From NCBI GenBank assembly GCA_935421135.1, contig OW285189.1, positions 14,219,072 through 14,283,071 of the forward strand: DNA of 64,000 bases, read 5' to 3'. Each line of letters begins with the position of its first letter. Positions within the stretch are counted from its first letter, which is position 1. The translations under genes were made by a program, and so were the position numbers. This document shows positions 26,701 through 38,767 of the stretch, in pieces. Below the pieces are notes generated by a model. That model ran no database searches and was not told where the DNA came from. It saw nothing but the letters and a program-made list of their open reading frames with translations. The DNA comes from Bugulina stolonifera. Lineage: Eukaryota > Bryozoa > Gymnolaemata > Cheilostomatida > Bugulidae.

Positions 26701-28152
26701 AGTGCTAAAATGATGACTACCCGACAATTTTCAGAAGACAGTCTTAGCCCAAGTTCAGTAGCAAATTGACTAGTATCTTAGTGATATACGAGTAGAATTG
26801 GCTCTGAAATCTGTTCATATAAATACCCTGCAGCATTGTTATCGTTGCAGAGAATAATGTGTGCCGAAGAATATATAACCCAGTCTACGCTAATGGTATG
26901 CAATCTCAACTCAAGTTGTACAGTGTCCTTGACAACTACCAATGCCGCGATTCCCAATATAGATCCTTCATTCGCACCCTGGACAGCAACTTCTGCTGTT
27001 CTGGAGGACCTAGTAGCTACTATAGAAGCTGCAAACCTTCTACTACATACAGGCCTTCGTACACCACGTACAGACCTTCCTACACCACATACAGACCTGC
27101 CTATAATAGTACATACAGACCATCTAACGCAACAAGTAGGCCAATTTATCGCTACAGGTAAGTAACATCAAAAAATAATCAAGGTTTTCTGTGAAACGGC
27201 TTGGTGCTTCTTACTCGGGAGTGCTACATTCTCTAAGGGTGATCGAGGTTATATTCAGAAGCTAAATGAATTTTATCAGTAAGCTTGAAATTTCTTATCA
27301 TTGCTTTTACCCACTAATAGCTATTTTACATGTATGTTATTCCTTTGCTCTATAATTTTAGTTGTGACTGTTATGTTGGATTGAGATATAGTGGATACTC
27401 TACAATATTCCAAAACATTAGAGCTTCCGATGTTTCAAATTCCTTTTCCTCCAAGCCTTCTGCAGCCTCAACCAGATACAGCTGCACTACATTCCGGAAT
27501 ACGTGCAAATCCTTGTGTCAGAACCGCAGTGAGTATTCAACTTATACCATCACTAGATAAGATATTGATTCTAATACGACACATGTATATATTCTAAAAT
27601 GTCGCATAACTGCATATTTTAGTTCAAACAGTAAATGGTTCAAGTTACGTAACCAAATTAAATGGAGATAGGACGACCTGATATCCATTATATGATGAAG
27701 CGCTATTAGCATGATTGTATCACTTCTTATACCCAATGACCATGTTATATTAACACCTATTTGTACTACTTGGATTGCTATTACCGTTTTTAGTGAGAAC
27801 CGTTGTGTATGCAAAGACCACGGAGTATACACCATATGGCAGGATTGGAATAAGTAAGTCCTATTACGGATTAGAAATTAATTTCTGATTTTCTGTACAC
27901 ATTTGTTTCCGTTAGCAATCACTTGCCAAGTGAAAATGGAACAAATAAGAATTTGTTCATGTTACTGCTTTAGATGCTGCCATTTGCCGAAAGATGGGAA
28001 GATCGATAACAAAAAAAATTGACTTTGTTGTGAGATCCAAACCATCACTTTGTACCACAGCAGGCTACACCACGGGTCAGTTCTATGACCAGAACTTCTG
28101 CTGCAATCGATATGGTACAACTTCCACTTGCCAACAGAATGTTATTGGATAA
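20765..28152 (+). CDS. Secreted CUB / Thr-rich / four cysteine-module protein (paralog 2)
   Basis: Sixteen exons: 20765-20825, 21640-21806, 22127-22355, 22741-23556, 23699-23815, 23923-24103, 24685-24827, 25057-25140, 25393-25606, 26122-26172, 26266-26405, 26551-26604, 26851-27157, 27362-27528, 27794-27853, 27974-28152; in phase, 989 aa. It opens with a signal peptide (MGRCGVLLIACVLIARSTA), then the same CUB-like domain as paralog 1. Exons 3 (229 bp) and 5 (117 bp) have identical lengths in both genes. The stalk (about 165-365) is Thr/Ala/Glu-rich rather than PPTTE. Four A-linker-B modules follow, at about 372-524, 524-671, 688-855 and 855-989. Each keeps CxC...Cx6Cx3C and C...Cx14-17FCC...C. 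Module 3 part B ends in TYRPSYT-type repeats. Probably secreted; function unknown. Confidence 0.87.
20979..21279. mobile_element. hAT-like MITE in intron 1 of paralog 2
   Basis: A 301-bp element with 14-bp terminal inverted repeats (CAGTGTTCGAAGTG at the left, CACTTTGAACACTG at the right; 13 of 14 match). It is flanked by an exact 8-bp direct repeat CTGCAGTC (20971-20978 and 21280-21287). An 8-bp duplication with CAG-type ends is the hAT superfamily hallmark. Inside are two palindromes, 21182-21216 (16-bp perfect arms, 3-nt loop) and 21222-21256. No transposase is encoded. Confidence 0.85.
22509..22766 (+). repeat. Tandem duplication (128-bp unit) spanning a splice acceptor and exon start
   Basis: Two near-identical copies, 22509-22636 and 22637-22766. 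Each contains TGCTCTGTAG followed by GACCTTTTGAAAGCAATGAT, that is, the acceptor and first codons of exon 4 of paralog 2. Only the second copy continues into open reading frame; in the first, the frame meets TGA after about 17 codons. Confidence 0.9.
24130..24640. repeat. GC-richer interspersed block in intron 6 of paralog 2
   Basis: Composition shifts sharply (GGAGGGCCGCCTGGCCTGGG, GGCCCAGGCCGGTGTG) compared with the flanking AT-rich intron. Long frames open on both strands but have no recognisable motif or cysteine pattern. It is probably a dispersed repeat. It sits where paralog 1 has its small linker exon 7, which I could not find here. Confidence 0.4.
26472..26512. repeat. GACA/GATA microsatellite
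   Basis: Runs of GACA then GATA tetranucleotides in intron 11 of paralog 2. Confidence 0.85.
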
Positions 28153-28253
28153 AAGTGAGCTCAATCAGCAAAAGTCCATACAATGTCCTCCACTGAAGTA
28201 TATACCTTTGGTTATGTAAAAGAGATTAATGGTTATTTTTAATGGTCGATTAT

Positions 28254-28259
28254 TTTATT
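28254..28259 (-). terminator. Polyadenylation signal of NOB1
   Basis: TTTATT on the plus strand (AATAAA on the minus) about 100 bp beyond the NOB1 stop. It lies upstream of the AATAAA used by paralog 2, so the two 3' UTRs would overlap. Confidence 0.5.
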
Positions 28260-28334
28260 TTAACCAGCCCACTAATCAAATTTTACAATGTTTAAGATTT
28301 ATAAGCTGTTAATTTTTCACAAAATTACTAATAT

Positions 28335-28340
28335 AATAAA
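28335..28340 (+). terminator. Polyadenylation signal of paralog 2
   Basis: AATAAA 183 bp after the stop and 21 bp from the stop codon of the convergent NOB1 gene on the other strand. Confidence 0.5.
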
Positions 28341-28360
28341 CATTCTTTGAAATGAATAAC

Positions 28361-31300
28361 TTATTTTTTTCGTCTGCGAACACCTGCATTAGGATTGCGT
28401 TTATTAAAGTTTCTGCCCGCTCCTATCATAGCTGACCTACTTGTTGTATCTCTGAGAGCAAATGGTGAACCGTTAGCGATGAAGTCAGGGTCAAAAACAC
28501 CATAGTGCTGCTGCTTCTGCTTAGCCTGCTTTCTCTGTGGTAGTCTCTGGTCTGCAGTTAGCTTAGGGTAGTTTGAATACTTCCCTCCTTTGGGCAGTGG
28601 AATCGATTGCTGAAACAAAGATGGCAGTTACAGCATATAGATGCACATAATCATACATACGCATGAGAATAAGGAAACCTCCCCAAACCTAATCCTTTAG
28701 TAGAACATGATTACTAGCAGACTAGCACTAGTCACAAACGCTCTGATGAGAAGAGAGTCAATGAAAACTGAATGATACCGAAACACGGTGCAGTACCACT
28801 ACCATTAACGTGGTTATGGTGATTAGTCACAAAATATTTGACCCGGCTCAATGCTAAAATCTAATTATCACAATTCTAAAAATTAGTCATACAAGAACAA
28901 GTTCACTCACTTGCTTACGAACTCGAAACTGTCTCCGAGAGAGAAAATACTGCATAGTACCATCCTCATTCACAGACACTGTAAGCTTCCTAAGTGTCTG
29001 GTTGCCACAGTGATGGCAGAACTGTCTGGTAATATTTGTGGATATCCTACAAGATCACAATACCTCAATAACGATATAGTCAACCTTCATCTAACTACAA
29101 ACACCAGGCTCACCAGCATAGTTTTCTCACAAAAATAGCAGTTCAAGTTAATTATGTACTTTTATAAACAATATCACTGTTTGGCTGTAAAGGGAATGAA
29201 GTATTTCATAAATCTTCAATAAGAACATTTAAAGCACTTTTAGTGAATAAGGTGTCAATAAACATAGCTCTAATGCAACTCCCTTCCCCTGTACCACAAG
29301 CCAAAAGCTGATTGATTACAAAAATCTCTTCATGAATGTCAATAGAACATCATCAACAATTTTGAATGCGATCTGAATGTGAAAGAACCAAGTTCAATAG
29401 CATAGACCTCAACGATAAAATGATCAGCTTCTACTATTACACATTGAAAAAGTCACAATTTTGGAGTCTTTTCTCCACGCATGCAGGGTGAGATAACAGG
29501 TACTGTACTCCTAATACTGGTTACCCAGTAATACAAAGAGAATGCAACTCCAGTAACTTACTTGAAGCAGGAGAAACATCTCAGTACATAGCTCTTCGCT
29601 TTTTTAATCAGCAAGCCATCAACAGAGATGACATTGAGGCCCATTTGTATCAGTACATTCTGTCAAAGTAAAGAGAAATATTGCATTCTGTAACATTCAG
29701 AAGACAGGATGGTGGTTGATCCATTGATAAAAAATAGTGCAGTGTTTAGTGTGAATTTATTTATGCATCTGTCAGATCAAGATTATAGAGTTGCATCAAC
29801 TGACTAATAAAACCCATCATGTACCATTGTGCCTACACAACATACATGATGTGTACTGAAGACTATATTGCCTAATATACTAGTAGGCCAACTAGAAGTA
29901 TAAAAATGTGATGCGACAAAAATATCATAATATAGTATGAATATGCCTGCAATATCATACTGCATATAGTACACTTACTTGCATGGCAAAATCTGTGGTG
30001 AGACAGCCAACTTTACATGTTGGAGTTGTTTCCCCTCCAATTGATGTACCAGTCATCATCTTATTCATTTCATCCACATTACTTGGAGTTATCCACCCTT
30101 CATCGTCATCATCCTCTGACTCGTCCTCTTCGTCTGATGAGTCATATTCAGTTATCTCTTCTTTGACAGTGTCTCCGTCATTAGGTGCTCTAAAGTAAGA
30201 TAAGAGATCAAAAAGTGCTGAAATGGCCGATTGCCGAACACTCACTTTCATTTTCAATGATGATAATCAAAGTTTTTTGATTAAATTATATTTTAAAACA
30301 ACGTGTGACAGCAGCGCAGGATAATGTACACATACATACAAGACTAGTAGATTCCTGCTCACACCAAGCGCCGACTTACATACAACATAATGCATATATC
30401 ACACAAGTACCCTAAAAGCAGAAATTCGAAATTCGCAAAAGTTAAAACTCGCAAAATGTATCTGCTTTTAGGGTATGTAACCTACACATACCTTGTGTTT
30501 GTCTGATTATTGATACCATTTGACTCTTCTCCATCAACGGATATACCAGACACCCTCTCACTCAATTCATCACTCGGGCTAGACGATACGACATTTGGAC
30601 TCTCTGTACCTGCTACACTAGGCTTATCTTCTGTACTCGTCTGTTCTGCTGTTGAGGTCTGTTCTGTTGATGTGGAATTGGTGCTCTTTTTGCTTTTAAC
30701 ATAGAAACCTGCTATTTCTGTGCCCAAACTGACTTTTCCACCTGTTTGAAACTCTACCTACAGTTGCACAAATAACAACGTGGACTCAATTGTACATCAT
30801 CAATACAATATGGTATTGGTATTGTATTTGACTGCAATGGTTATACATATTACTTACATTCAAGCACATCAGATAAAAGCTGTTTTCACAAACAAATGAG
30901 TCTTTACAAGCAATTTAATATGCGTTAAAACAAACTACATATTAGTAGTATTGCAGTTGCTTGGTGCAAGTAGATGCATATTTCTTCGAAATGCTCTCAA
31001 TTTCTACCACTTGGCGATATAAAATTAAAAATATATACAATGCAGAATGTATACCTAGTAGAAGAGAAGTAAAGAGCAGGTGAATATTCACATTCCCCTG
31101 TGCATTTGGAGCTAAAATAGAGGTATAGTAAAGTTCGCATCTATAGTTAGATGCATGAGGCTCTAGGCTACACACACAAGAAAGCAAAATCAGCCATGAC
31201 CATCTGATCTTTGGTCTGCAAAATCTCCACTATTCATGTTTTTTATTGCAAATTGCCCTATCTGTTATCATCATAATTCTGATACTATGGTACTAGCAAC

Positions 31301-34241
31301 AAACCTTCTTGTCTGGTACAGTTTTTATGTGTTCGACACCGACATGTTGTTTTTCAAGTTGATATGTCAACGCTATCAATCGGATATCTGTGGCTGAGAG
31401 ACTAGGATAGTCGCCAGTCTTCTTGGTAAATTCAGTCACTGAAAGTATATTATCATTACATGATTTGACAACAATCCTAGTTATATTGGCCTGAACTGTA
31501 GACAGTAAGCAGCTTTCGCTTCAAAAATCACGTGCAGTGATTTCAATTGTAGTTCAGATACTCAAGCAGAATTACTACAGAAAAAGCTGTATGAGTACAG
31601 CTTGTATATGTATGTATATTACTAACCAATGCGTATGGATTCTGTATCAGGCTCTTGGAACTTTATAACATATGGTAAAACTTGTAACCTCTGTCTTGTA
31701 GCTTTATCTCGAATTTCTGAGACAACATCACTCACTGTGTACACATGTGTGCTAATATCCTACAAAATAACATTAATGTATTTAATGGTACATAACAATG
31801 ATATAGGGTGATTACAAATAGATGGTTTATTAAATGTGGGCCAGTAGCTGCAAATACACTCTAATATACCTATGCTCACATGCAGTCGTACACGTTTAAC
31901 AGTAGTTCCTCAGTATGTTAAAATATTGACACTATAGAACTAGACTCTCCTCTATATCATGTATGACTGCAGCACCACTTTCTCTTAATTTACTCTACTA
32001 AGCCTAAACGTAACACTGCACACCTTAAATTCCTTTGACGCGTGTTAGGCCTGAAATCTATAGCAATGAAATATCAAATTTGATCAAATGCAGCTTTAGT
32101 TACTGGTTCTGGTAGCTAGAGTTAGAGTGATACAAATTCAAATAGAATTAGAATGAGAATCTTCATCATCATCTCATGAGAAGAAAAATGATAGTCCAAT
32201 TTATAGACATAACAAACGTTTGAAACCACAAAGATCAAAAATACGATTAAAATATTACATAACATTACACTGACCAACTAGCAAGGGGGTAACTTTCTTG
32301 AAAAAGTTGAGGCGGCCAAAAGTGGACTGGCTAACAGTAGCGGTGTGGGGAGGGTGTGTGCGGGATGGGGGAAGGAGGGTGGGGCACCTCCCACAAGAAA
32401 ACTTTTGAAAATTCACACAAAAACAGCCATTTTGATGCATATTTGAGCTAAAAGTGATGGTACAAAAGTACAAAATGTTGCATAGTAATCCGCAAATAGT
32501 AAACTTCAAATTAGTATACTGCAAAATAGTGCTTCTCTCTTTGGCTTGGCCATGACGTACCATTGTAGTCCTTTACATCATTACATGACTTAGGCCTAAA
32601 AATGTACACACATTAATAAGACGGGAAATAGTGCAAATTTAGTTGATGGATAGAGATGGAGAGTGGTATTCTAGGGTTCCCAAACCCTGAAGAACAGTGT
32701 TAGAAGTGGAACGTATGAGGTGGGTGGGCACACTGTGCATGCAATCTTATGGCATCCCTATAGTTGAATACAGAATTACACATGCAGTAATCCTATCTTA
32801 CAGGTGAGATTAGTATTGTCATTGTATAGCTAACAAATTGAGTGAATTACTAAAATGAAAAAAATTGTCCCTCAGTGAGATTCGAACTCGTGTCTCTATG
32901 CATGAAGACCAAGCACTCTACCAATTACGCTATCAAATCAGCAGTGGCTTCACGCAAAAATTAGCCATTAATGTAATGATACACATAGTAGCATCATTTT
33001 CATTAGAGTATGTTTATATCATGTGGGGCACGGTAACTATGCCTTCCGATATTAGCTTAATTTTTTCTTCTTTTAACAAAAAGTTCAGGCGGCTAGGGCC
33101 GCCTGAGCCGCCTAGATAGTTACGGCCATGACTAGGACGCATAATGAGTCCACAGACGCATCTTAGAGAAACAATTGCTAGTTGGAAGCATGACGCATAT
33201 TGACTCATTTTGTGGAAGCTGGACTCATTTATTTGCTACAGTGAGCTGTGCCTATTTGCCTATTTGGCTTAGCTTAGGCCTCTAAGCATTGTTTACATTT
33301 CTAGGGAGTTTTCCAATTTTTTAAAGTTTTCCCACTGAGACCGTCAGGGAACGGAAGAGATGTGGGAACACAATATGGATGTTTTTTTCCTCTTTCTTTC
33401 CTTTTCGATAACTTTTATTCCCTTTTAGGCCTATATATAATTTATAAATAATGTTGAATATTTTTTTATATTTTTTATATGTGCTTTAGAATAGTATTTA
33501 TATATTTTTTTTTATTATTTATCATGTCATAACAAAAAAAAAGAAAAGATAAAAAGAAAGTTGTCATCTTTTATGTCTCAAACATTTTAGTAGACTTCAT
33601 TTAACTAAATATTATATGAAAGTTGGTCTGACAATGTAATAGAATACAACATGTATATAGAAATTCAGGATCCTTTTCATCAATCTAATCAAATTAGGCC
33701 TGGTAGGTAAACTAAAGCTAATAATGATAAAAAACTATAATGCATCCTACTATTTAAAACATAAAATTATATGCAATTTGATACAAGAGTACAGAACATT
33801 TTTTACAATGTCATTTGTACAGACATTTTTCAGCAAAAATCCTGAAATTTTTTCTTGAACATGTTTGACTCATTATGATTATTGATTATATTTTTTCGAC
33901 TCATTTTTACAAATTTTGGTTGGTCACCCTGATAACATATTCATTTGCGTTTTCTACATTAATGAATTAAAAGATAGTTGCAATTCAAATTAAAATAAAT
34001 TATTTCATGTATCAGATCACAATCAAACATTTTTATTTTATGACTTTCATTTTTTATTTTTAATTTTCATTTCGATCTAAGTTTTATTTCAGGGGTTAAC
34101 AGAATCTGAACACATCACAATTGCACATGATGTCCCTGCTAAAACTACCTAAATAACGAAAGACCTAAATTAACTGACCTTTACAGGAGCATTTCTAATG
34201 AATGCACCTGAATCCACAATCACATGCTCAACGTGGGCCAT
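28361..34241 (-). CDS. NOB1: NOB1, PIN-domain endonuclease of 20S/18S pre-rRNA, 8 exons
   Basis: Cleaves the 3' end of pre-18S rRNA in late 40S subunits. Exons: 34179-34241, 31627-31759, 31305-31438, 30492-30757, 29979-30189, 29562-29659, 28911-29046, 28361-28609; in phase, 429 aa (human 412). The N-terminus HVIVDSGAFIRNAP gives PIN Asp10; VVSEIRDKATRQRL gives Glu36; PSLSATDIRL gives Asp83. An acidic middle (SSDEEDESEDDDDEGW) precedes the conserved QNVLIQMGLNV segment. The zinc ribbon is RCFSCFK ... FCHHCGNQTLRK, with four cysteines. The C-terminus PLPKGGKYSNYPKLTADQR and the basic RRRKK tail match NOB1. The catalytic residues and zinc ligands are all present, so it should be active. Intron 1 is 2.4 kb. 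Confidence 0.95.
30410..30473. mobile_element. Short TA-flanked MITE (64 bp) in a NOB1 intron
   Basis: Begins CCCTAAAAGCAG and ends CTGCTTTTAGGG, flanked by TA on both sides, as for Tc1/mariner-type insertion. The right half matches the left end of the larger element at 48130-48610, so this is a deleted derivative of the same family. Confidence 0.75.
32868..32945 (-). repeat. tRNA-like sequence (SINE head or tRNA relic)
   Basis: On the minus strand, TAGCGTAATTGGTAGAGTGC resembles a tRNA D-arm/A box, and GAGTTCGAATCTC a T-arm/B box, followed by a T run that could end RNA polymerase III transcription. The acceptor and T stems do not pair properly, so I do not call a functional tRNA. Confidence 0.35.
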
Positions 34242-34566
34242 GCCTTTCTTTTGCAATCACCACAACGGAAACATACCATTGAGATGTTAATTTGCAAACT
34301 CAATTTTATTGATGCCCTCCTATATAAGAGATCATTGAGTTGGCAAACAGATAATAGTAGCATTTTATTGGTTAGAATTTGCTCTTAGTGCAACAAGTTA
34401 AAAAACAATGGCGGGAAATCAAATCAATGGGATGACAACTTCGAACAAAGCTGTGTAGCGTTTATACTTGCAGCACAGAATTACTTACTCAGTCTTGCTG
34501 TATGCATGCACTTGCAGGTTGCAGCATAATACGTATCAGTTTTAGTGATGTTACCAGTGCCCAAGG

Positions 34567-34825
34567 TGTTGGTGGCCGAGTGGTCTAGCGCTAGCCACTC
34601 TGGTCTTGCAGCAATGACGCAAGTTATCTGCAAGGACATGGGTTCGAGTCCCACCAATGACCTGGATGTTTTCGTCCCGAAGAAGGTTTTCCCTCTGTGC
34701 CATATCGAACTAATAATAATATCCAGCTCTAGGAGCCGTGGTGGCCCCTCGACTAGCTCTGCTATTGGGCAGCCACGTTAAAGAATTGTGTTTGGCGCCA
34801 CGGATATTATTATTATTATTATTGT
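34567..34825 (+). mobile_element. tRNA-derived SINE, plus-strand copy
   Basis: Starts with an A-box-like GGTGGCCGAGTGGTCTAGCG (34571) and a B-box GGTTCGAGTCCCACC (34641-34655), the spacing of a Leu/Ser-type tRNA with a long arm. A conserved body follows (CTCTAGGAGCCG, GCTATTGGGCAGCCACG, then AAAGAATTGTGTTTGG), ending in an ATT microsatellite. A diverged copy on the other strand lies at 54281-54522. Confidence 0.8.
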
Positions 34826-35478
34826 TCACTTCAAAGAATACACCTTTGCTTTTTTCTGTTTTCTTCCAAAAGCCACAGTCTCTGTTTGTCATCACTGCCA
34901 TAATATACACTAATGCGACATCTTTGGTATTTGCATGCAACATGTACATCAGTAAACTGTAAAGAAGGTATCCTTATTGTATAAAAGCTATCAAGACAAG
35001 TTTTGGGCATTTTACATACAAATGTACTGACTGTAGTGGCAGTATGTTTTGTGTTGAACATGTCAATTGTCACCAATTTTCTAGCAACACAGTATTATTT
35101 TCCTTTGCAGTAATTGTCTTCTCCTACAGCTGTTTAGACAACTCAAATTATGTAACTATAATATTACAAATACTATTGGAATGGGTCATTAATATGTAAA
35201 TAGAGAGTTGCAATAGTAGCTCAGTATATTAGATAAAATAATATACAAAAAGTGGGTCTACAAGAGTAGTATAATTATCTGACATCATTCTAACAAAATA
35301 GAACTGCATAACAAAAATATGAATTTATTCTTTACAAAATTATATTACATTAGCTTCTTTATGGAAAATGCAATGTGGTACAAAGTTTGATACACATTGT
35401 AAAGAATTAACTTGAATAGTAAGATGAGGTCACTTGCATAAAATCTTCTTAGGAGAAAAAAATCCTATTATTCCGTTG

Positions 35479-38400
35479 TTATGTCATGTTATACGAGTAC
35501 TGTGTGGAGCCCGCAGTGTTCAAAGGTAGCTGTAGTTCAACTAATCCATCTGCAATTAAAATGTTAACAACATGTATTAAATAACACAGAAAGTTTTTTG
35601 AATGTAAAAAATCTTGGAAAGAATTATAATATTATTTATGGTATATGATTTGCCCCAAACTCTCACCCCAACATCAACACATTAGGAGGGAGGTGACTGG
35701 CAAATAAAGCAGTGTGTAGTTGTGTGTGTAGTTTATGTAAAAGGAAAAGAAATTTTATTTTTAAACACAATCTAATTTGGCCACACAGAATGCTGATGCT
35801 AGTGTAAGCCTACATATTGTAATATTATTAGTCATGAATAAAATGGACTATTTTACCAACACAACAACTTTTACAACTCATGCTCTAATGAGTGGCGTAT
35901 CCGAATCAATGGAATCATGTAATACAAGAATATAATATAATAATTACTACCTCTGATCTGCCTATCCAGTTGTTCTATGTGGGTGTGTTGACAGTCTATA
36001 CTTCCTCTGGGATAGTTCATATATTCCTGAGCATATATTGTTAAAGGTTGTGTGTACTGATTAATGGCAAAGTTGAACGAGAGGGCAGCATGTGAAGGTT
36101 GTTCTGTCATCCAACTAGGTCTTGCTACTGAGTATAGAGTAGGGTGCCAATATGGTGCATATAGTTGTTCACCTGTATAAAATATAAAGTAGATACATGT
36201 ATGTATTTGGCATATTTTTTGGCCTCGGATAATCTGATTGCGAACACAGTGATTTTAAATAATTTATTACGTGTTATCCAATGTATGTATTATTTGGCGA
36301 GTAAGTGTAATTATTTTATTCATAAATTAATAGTATGATATTATATGCTTCACTTGTATTACTGTCTATGTTATATGCTTCACTCAATGTATTGCTGTCT
36401 AACTAGAGAATGATCTTCTATTCACTACTTATTATTCATCAGCAAACAAGCAAATTGCTAGTTTTGCTGACACCATCCCCAAGTAGGAAACAAGAAACAC
36501 AATCAGTATAACATTATCTTGCATTTGGAGCTTTGGTACCGACAAGAAAAGATTTGTAGCTGTTATGAAAGTGTAAAATAGAGTGCAAATTAATATTATA
36601 AGTTAGTTTCAGTCTTGGATAGTATAAGTAACTGGTAAGTGTGGTGATAAACCTGTGTATGCTGTTTATCAGTGTTTAGTTATAAAACAATTTTGTAGGT
36701 TTAATGAAACAGTAGTCCAGTTGCCAGGAAATTGTATTGAATTAATCTGCTGTTAGTTTAAATCCTTAGAATCACATGAAATAAGTTGGCCATTGCCAGG
36801 CAATGGGAATTAAACACAGCGGGTCATGTATGTTTGTATCCTGTTTGATCTATTGACTCAGCGTATTATAATCTTGAACTTGCTGATCAGTTAAATATAC
36901 ACATTATTTGCCATTTACACCACATTAACTCTTCTAGCAAACAAAAGCGAAATAAAAGAGTTTTAAAGAGTGATTTCATTTCACATGGATCAATAATCCA
37001 ATGGCAGCGGAGTTGAGAATTGTGCGTTGGTATTTCTTCATCTATTATTGATAAAGTGCTTTTATGAACACACATTTAAAGTGTTGAGTAATTACTGGTA
37101 ATGGTATATCGTATAATAGTCTGTATTGTTTACAGTCATGAAGTAAATACTAGAAAAACTAAAGTAAAAAGTAAAGTAAAAACACAAACTGCTAACGCTT
37201 ATGTAAATCCTTAGATACGAATAAGAAGAGTAAAGTAAACTAATATAGGCACATGCTGGATGATGGAATTATTGTGCAGAAATTGCCCAAAATAATTAAC
37301 GACTTCTAAACTTGACCAGCAATACATTGACATCACATGGTACAAGACCAGACCTGGTCAGAGAACACATATTCAGTGCCCAAAAAAAATATGAACTAGT
37401 CTTTTCACCAGCTTGTAATGAAACTAGATGTACATGTATGAAGATTGCTTTCTGAACAATGTTTAGTAAATATTGGTTCAAACAAGGTGTAAACGTACCA
37501 TATATTTGATGCAGGTTATATTGCTGCTTCATGGCCATCATATCAGGGTCCCACTTGTGCAGAGCCACATTACCAGTGCTGTGTATTCTCTTGAGTAGCT
37601 GACGCCTAGCGTACTTGCGCCATGCTAGCTGTATAGTACAAGCTGCTATCTGCATCTTCCATTCCAACTCTCCGGCATCCAATCTCTTTTTACGCACAGC
37701 ATCTCTTGCATTTTTTAAAATTCCTTTTGTCTTAAACTTGAACCTGTGAAACGGAATAAAATATTTATTGCAACATATAGAGAGGACGACATATAAGCCT
37801 AACGTCATGTGATACTAGAATATTATCCATGGAAATCTATTTCCTACCTGTTACTACTCGCATGCATAGAGGAGAACCAAGTTGTAAAATGTATAGGCCT
37901 ACATAATATACTCCGAGTTGATGGCACAGCATATACACATATATTATGTATTAACGTCAAAAACACTCGTTTTGAGGTTTTCTGTTTTGAGCTAGGGTAC
38001 AGAACTTTAGAGATAGCCTTTGCTATTTGCTAAAAATTGAAGCTGGAAAAGTTGTTGGTTGATCACCCTTACTCTAAACCACAAAGAAGGAGCTCAGGCT
38101 ATCAAAATCTCTCCACTACTTCACCTAATAGTCTGTTTTGGGCAGATTATTAAAATATTTAAATGAAGAAATAACTACTACTCACATTTTCCATGCTTTT
38201 TGTATGACTATTGCAGCTTTGTGATATTTCTTAAAGTATGCAATCCTATCTCTTTCAGCAGCAACATGTAACTGCTTCTCCCGAGATTCCTTTAAAATTA
38301 TCTCCTCTTGTGTTAGATCTTCTGGCTTCTTCCTGCCTCAAAAAATCTCAGGTTAAAGGTTGAAGGTCATCACATGGACCACCTTACTTTCATCATGATA

Positions 38401-38767
38401 TAGAGAGGTTACTAGTGAGATATTAAGGCAAACCAAGTACAGTCTACTCTACTAATCAGAAACCTACTTAATACAATCAACATTGTGAACTGAGATTTCT
38501 GAATAAATTTCGAACATTAACATTGTTTGAGGAGTTTTCCACATTATATGTACGCTAAAAATTGGTTGGTTTATTCCATCACAAACACGAAGTATGTTGT
38601 GAGATTGAGCATGTTTATCTCAACATAAATGTATAGATTGAAGATGATAATATCACATGGATTACGCAAGACCTGAGGGTTACTTACGGACGTTTCCTTT
38701 TTCTGAAGGCAGCAAGATCTTCCCATGTCATTTCAGTAATAGGGGCTTCCATTTCTTCCCCCTCCAT
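35479..38767 (-). CDS. IQ-motif protein of unknown identity, 5 exons
   Basis: Exons 38688-38767, 38186-38332, 37499-37743, 35951-36172, 35479-35549 close in frame to 254 aa. The start MEGEEMEAPITEMTWEDLA is followed by a basic stretch and a charged helix. Two IQ motifs, likely calmodulin-binding, lie at about residues 65-80 (AAIVIQKAWKMFKFK) and 105-125 (AACTIQLAWRKYARRQLLKR). The C-terminal half is rich in Tyr, Trp and His (DPDMMAMKQQYNLHQIYG, YAPYWHPTLY) with no membrane segment. The gene sits between NOB1 and Wntless, all on the minus strand. Consistent splicing and residue composition argue for a real gene. I cannot tie it to a named family; a ciliary or cytoskeletal IQ protein is one guess. 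Confidence 0.75.
38007..38128. mobile_element. Truncated copy of the 164-bp MITE
   Basis: Reads AGAGATAGCCTTTGCTATTT at the left and CTCTCCACTACTTCACCTAA at the right, matching the reverse complement of 210-373 along its length but lacking the first arm. It lies in intron 2 of the IQ-motif gene. Confidence 0.6.

Noticed and set aside
32868..32945. Functional tRNA gene
   Set aside because: A- and B-box-like words are present but the acceptor and T stems do not pair.
35505..35530. hAT-MITE-like end (CAGTGTTCAAAG) near the end of the IQ gene
   Set aside because: A single short end with no partner; it lies within the coding part of the last exon and is probably chance.
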